From: Sphagnum compactum
Taxonomy: Eukaryota > Bryophyta > Sphagnopsida > Sphagnales
Direction: 5' to 3'
NCBI GenBank assembly: GCA_965153455.1
Contig: OZ234498.1
Span: forward strand, 11,842,001-11,906,000
Length of the DNA stretch: 64,000 nt
Positions 61,351 through 64,000 of the stretch are shown here, one piece after another. Under the pieces are notes generated by a model. It searched no databases and was not told the DNA's origin. It was given only the letters and a program-made list of their open reading frames with translations. Every line of letters starts with the position of its first letter. Position 1 is the first letter of the stretch. The translations under genes and the position numbers were made by a program.

Positions 61351-64000
61351 ATAGGCTTATAACCAATGATTGAAAAAGAGTGATTTATTTTCCAATGCAA
61401 CTTTCTTATTTTCAAAGACATACACCAAGTTCTAGTTGTAGAGGGTTGTTTATAGCCTTGCAATTTTCAAAACCTTAAACCTATTTCAAAAAGTTGTTAG
61501 CAACCCTTTGACGCTTTTGAAGAAAGCAATATAGTCGTCTACAACATCATGCAAGTCCTTTAGAATGTATGGATATGAAACTTTGGCCTACCAAACTTTA
61601 ACCTGCTTATGGGTGCATCACAAACCCTCTTTAATATCGCTACCCATGGAACTTGGTTTAAACCTTTAAACATATGTTGTCAACGATGAACAAATGAAGC
61701 TCTCATTTGGATGATTTATTGGATATTTACAAGGTTTGAAGTTTGAACCACTGTTGGGTAGTTCTCCCTTGGGTTGGGTGTATGAATCCTTCACCAAAAG
61801 TCCAAAGAAAATATTAGAGAATTAGTTTTGACCTTACAACCATAATTGTCAAAAATCAAGGAACTAGTCAAAGAACTTACTTGAAACTATTGGTTCTTTC
61901 AACTTTTCCAAAAACCTAAAACCAAAGGTTATAAGTTTGAACCAATGTTTATGTGAGTATATTTATCTTACATATTAGTGTGTTAAAAAAAAGAGTTTGA
62001 AAGTACAACAATTCAGTAGCGATATACAAACCTTTTTAAAAATTCAACGAGTGAAGGTAATGAATTCATGTTGGCTTTGCAAAATCAATAGGAAATTTGA
62101 ACAAGGGTGATGGAAAATGATTAACCCTTATCTTGTTCATAAAATAAAGGTAAAATTTTATGGATAATCTACATTATTGTATGTAGAATGGATACAAGAA
62201 TGTAAACATAAGGTGAATTATATCAGAAATTGTAACATGTTGAAAAGTTATACAATTATGGCACACTGCAAGTTGGGGATGACAACCAATTACACAATTA
62301 ACATTGCAAACACAAGCACATGACATTAATAAAAAAATTACTAAGAAAATATTGATAAAAAATAGAGCAAAGTTTTTTTGGCACTTTTATGCTTCATTCA
62401 AATGATACATATAATGTCAATGATAGCACAATTTAAAGAATTTAGAAAGATATAATGCAATAATCATGTTAAAGGTGCTTAATACATAGGATAAATATAC
62501 ATCCATAAAATTTTCATATTAGGGTATGAGAATAATTAGTTTGGCATGGGCTAGGATGAGACCTACAACATGGGATGTATCGCATAGTTAGGAAAATAAC
62601 AAGGGCCCAAATTTGATTTTGCACCAAAGTGATGGATTTGGAGTTTGGTCATGTGTCTTTGTTTTCATGTGAAGGAGTCAACATTCAAGTCAAGGCACAT
62701 GCTCAAGTGCACTTGTTTTCAAAGTTAGCCAACATTGATGTGTGCATGCATGTGAGTAAGAGGGTGTAAGTAGAGGATTCTTTTGTGTAAGTGTGAAGGG
62801 AATGCGAGGGTGTGAGAGAGTATAAACTTTTCACAAAAACACAATAAGAACATGAAGGTGTGATGGCTCTAGGAAGTTTTTGGATGTGAAGGTGTGAACA
62901 TCTAGAGAATATTCATGAAACCTAAAAGGGAGCGCAAAAGGACCATTAAGGGAATTTGACTAACGTCACAAAAGGAGTGGAACTAGGGTGAGGAAGTTGG
63001 TAGGGAGAGCTTTGGGCAGGCAAATTTGGTTCATCCAACAAATTTAAGTTGCAAATTGTAACAACTCAAGAGGTTTTCTCTCATTTAAGAGGTGACAGAC
63101 AAGGTTAGCTTGATCTTGGGAGCTCACAAAATAATTAAATGTACCATCTATATTGCAATCGGGTGATCTATAGACATTTACAAAAACTACGATAAATCCT
63201 CTATGTTCAAATTGGTCCATTTTTCAACGATTAAAAAATTGGACATATCTTTTATAGTGAAATTGGGTGATACGTAGACACTAATATGCATGGGTAGACC
63301 TTTCTAATTGTGTTATTGGACCTATGTTAAAATTGGGTGACCTATAGTAGGTGAAAAATGATGGATATTCTTTCTTTGTTATGTATTTAGAAACATGAAA
63401 TCAATGTATTGAAAGAGCTATGCATCTAAAGAATTATGTTTTTAGAAAGTTAGAGATTTAGAAAGTTATGACTATGGGCTAGATTGTTCATGTGATTATC
63501 CAAAATCCTTAAATATAAAATTACACCCTAAACATATAACCAAACCTAAATCTACTCATAAAATCAAAAATCAAATCCTCATCATATTTTTATTTTCAGA
63601 CCTTAAATCATAAATCTGAGCCCAAAAGCCTAAATCTAAAACCCAACTTTAAACCCCACATTTACTTTGCATTGTATTGAAAATAGGCCAGAGCAAACCA
63701 GCACCCACTAGTGCCCAGTAGGAAACTGATATCCTGCTCGAATTTAGATTTGTGAGATCTGGATTTAAGTCCGGATATTATATGACTGGATCTCATAATT
63801 TGTGATATCCGAGCCTGATATTCATCTGGATTTTCGCCCAACTCTGGTTATATCTCAGTTAGCTTAATCTTGATGAAATCATGGTTAGTGGCCAACTTAG
63901 CAATTTCCTAAAGTCCTTAAAGCAAAACAAGGTACACTCTCCCTTTCTTCAACTGGTTTCCAATATTCAATACATTGCACTTAGGCCACTTATTAGAGTT
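61351..64000. other. AT-rich intergenic DNA to window end
   Basis: No gene seen. It holds loose repeats of AATTGGGTGA.CTATAG at about 63160, 63255 and 63328, and clustered GGAT/ATATCC words at 63725-63840. Confidence 0.6.

Overview
This window is nuclear DNA from a plant. Its genes are split into many short exons with GT-AG introns of about 70-900 bp, and they encode land-plant protein families. These include a chloroplast-type S9 glutamyl endopeptidase, a KDEL-tailed protein disulfide isomerase, a plant-type patatin-like lipase and an RPA32 subunit. Compact introns, very AT-rich repeat-filled spacers, CCCTAAA-type telomere repeats and a decayed non-LTR reverse transcriptase would fit a seed-free land plant (bryophyte or lycophyte), but I cannot name the species. 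There are no bacterial operons, rRNA or CRISPR arrays.

Layout. 1-600: tandem repeat array cut by the window edge. 716-3254 (+): membrane-anchored divergent cyclophilin-like protein, 7 exons, 239 aa. 3.3-5.2 kb: no gene seen. 5217-5420 (-): possible small Gln/Met-rich protein, head to head with the next gene. 5805-12942 (+): glutamyl endopeptidase, 14 exons, 893 aa. 14815-19933 (+): PDI, 13 exons, 577 aa, with a Harbinger-type MITE in intron 2. 21484-23897 (+): RPA2-like gene with splice or stop anomalies. 25791-29881 (-): aminoacylase-1-like metallopeptidase, with a BED zinc-finger ORF just upstream (30493-31197, -). 31.3-36.4 kb: AT-rich block between long inverted repeats, then a minisatellite. 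36880-39738 (+): RING-like gene, 5' end unresolved. 41-49.4 kb: gene-poor AT-rich DNA. 50757-54477 (+): patatin-like lipase, 7 exons, 461 aa. 55-57.7 kb: nothing recognisable. 57.8-60.0 kb (-): decayed non-LTR retroelement. 60.0-61.2 kb: GC-rich repeat island. 61.2-64 kb: AT-rich, no gene.

The exon models were built by reading family motifs across introns and checking that splice phases join and that total coding length divides by three. This works exactly for the cyclophilin-like gene, the endopeptidase, the PDI and the lipase. It works for RPA2 only with unusual splice sites. The genes look like independent housekeeping loci (plastid peptide turnover, ER protein folding, DNA replication and repair, N-acyl amino acid hydrolysis, lipid hydrolysis, ubiquitin-type RING function), not one pathway.

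The most interesting signals are: (1) a duplicated, phase-compatible exon in the endopeptidase gene whose splice acceptor lies inside an interstitial telomere repeat; (2) a BED zinc-finger exon whose donor phase matches the aminoacylase exon 2 acceptor, so a fusion transcript is possible; (3) replacement of the expected zinc-binding Asp of the aminoacylase by Tyr; (4) an AT-AG style intron in the RPA2 gene; (5) a near-perfect 72-nt hairpin downstream of the lipase gene.
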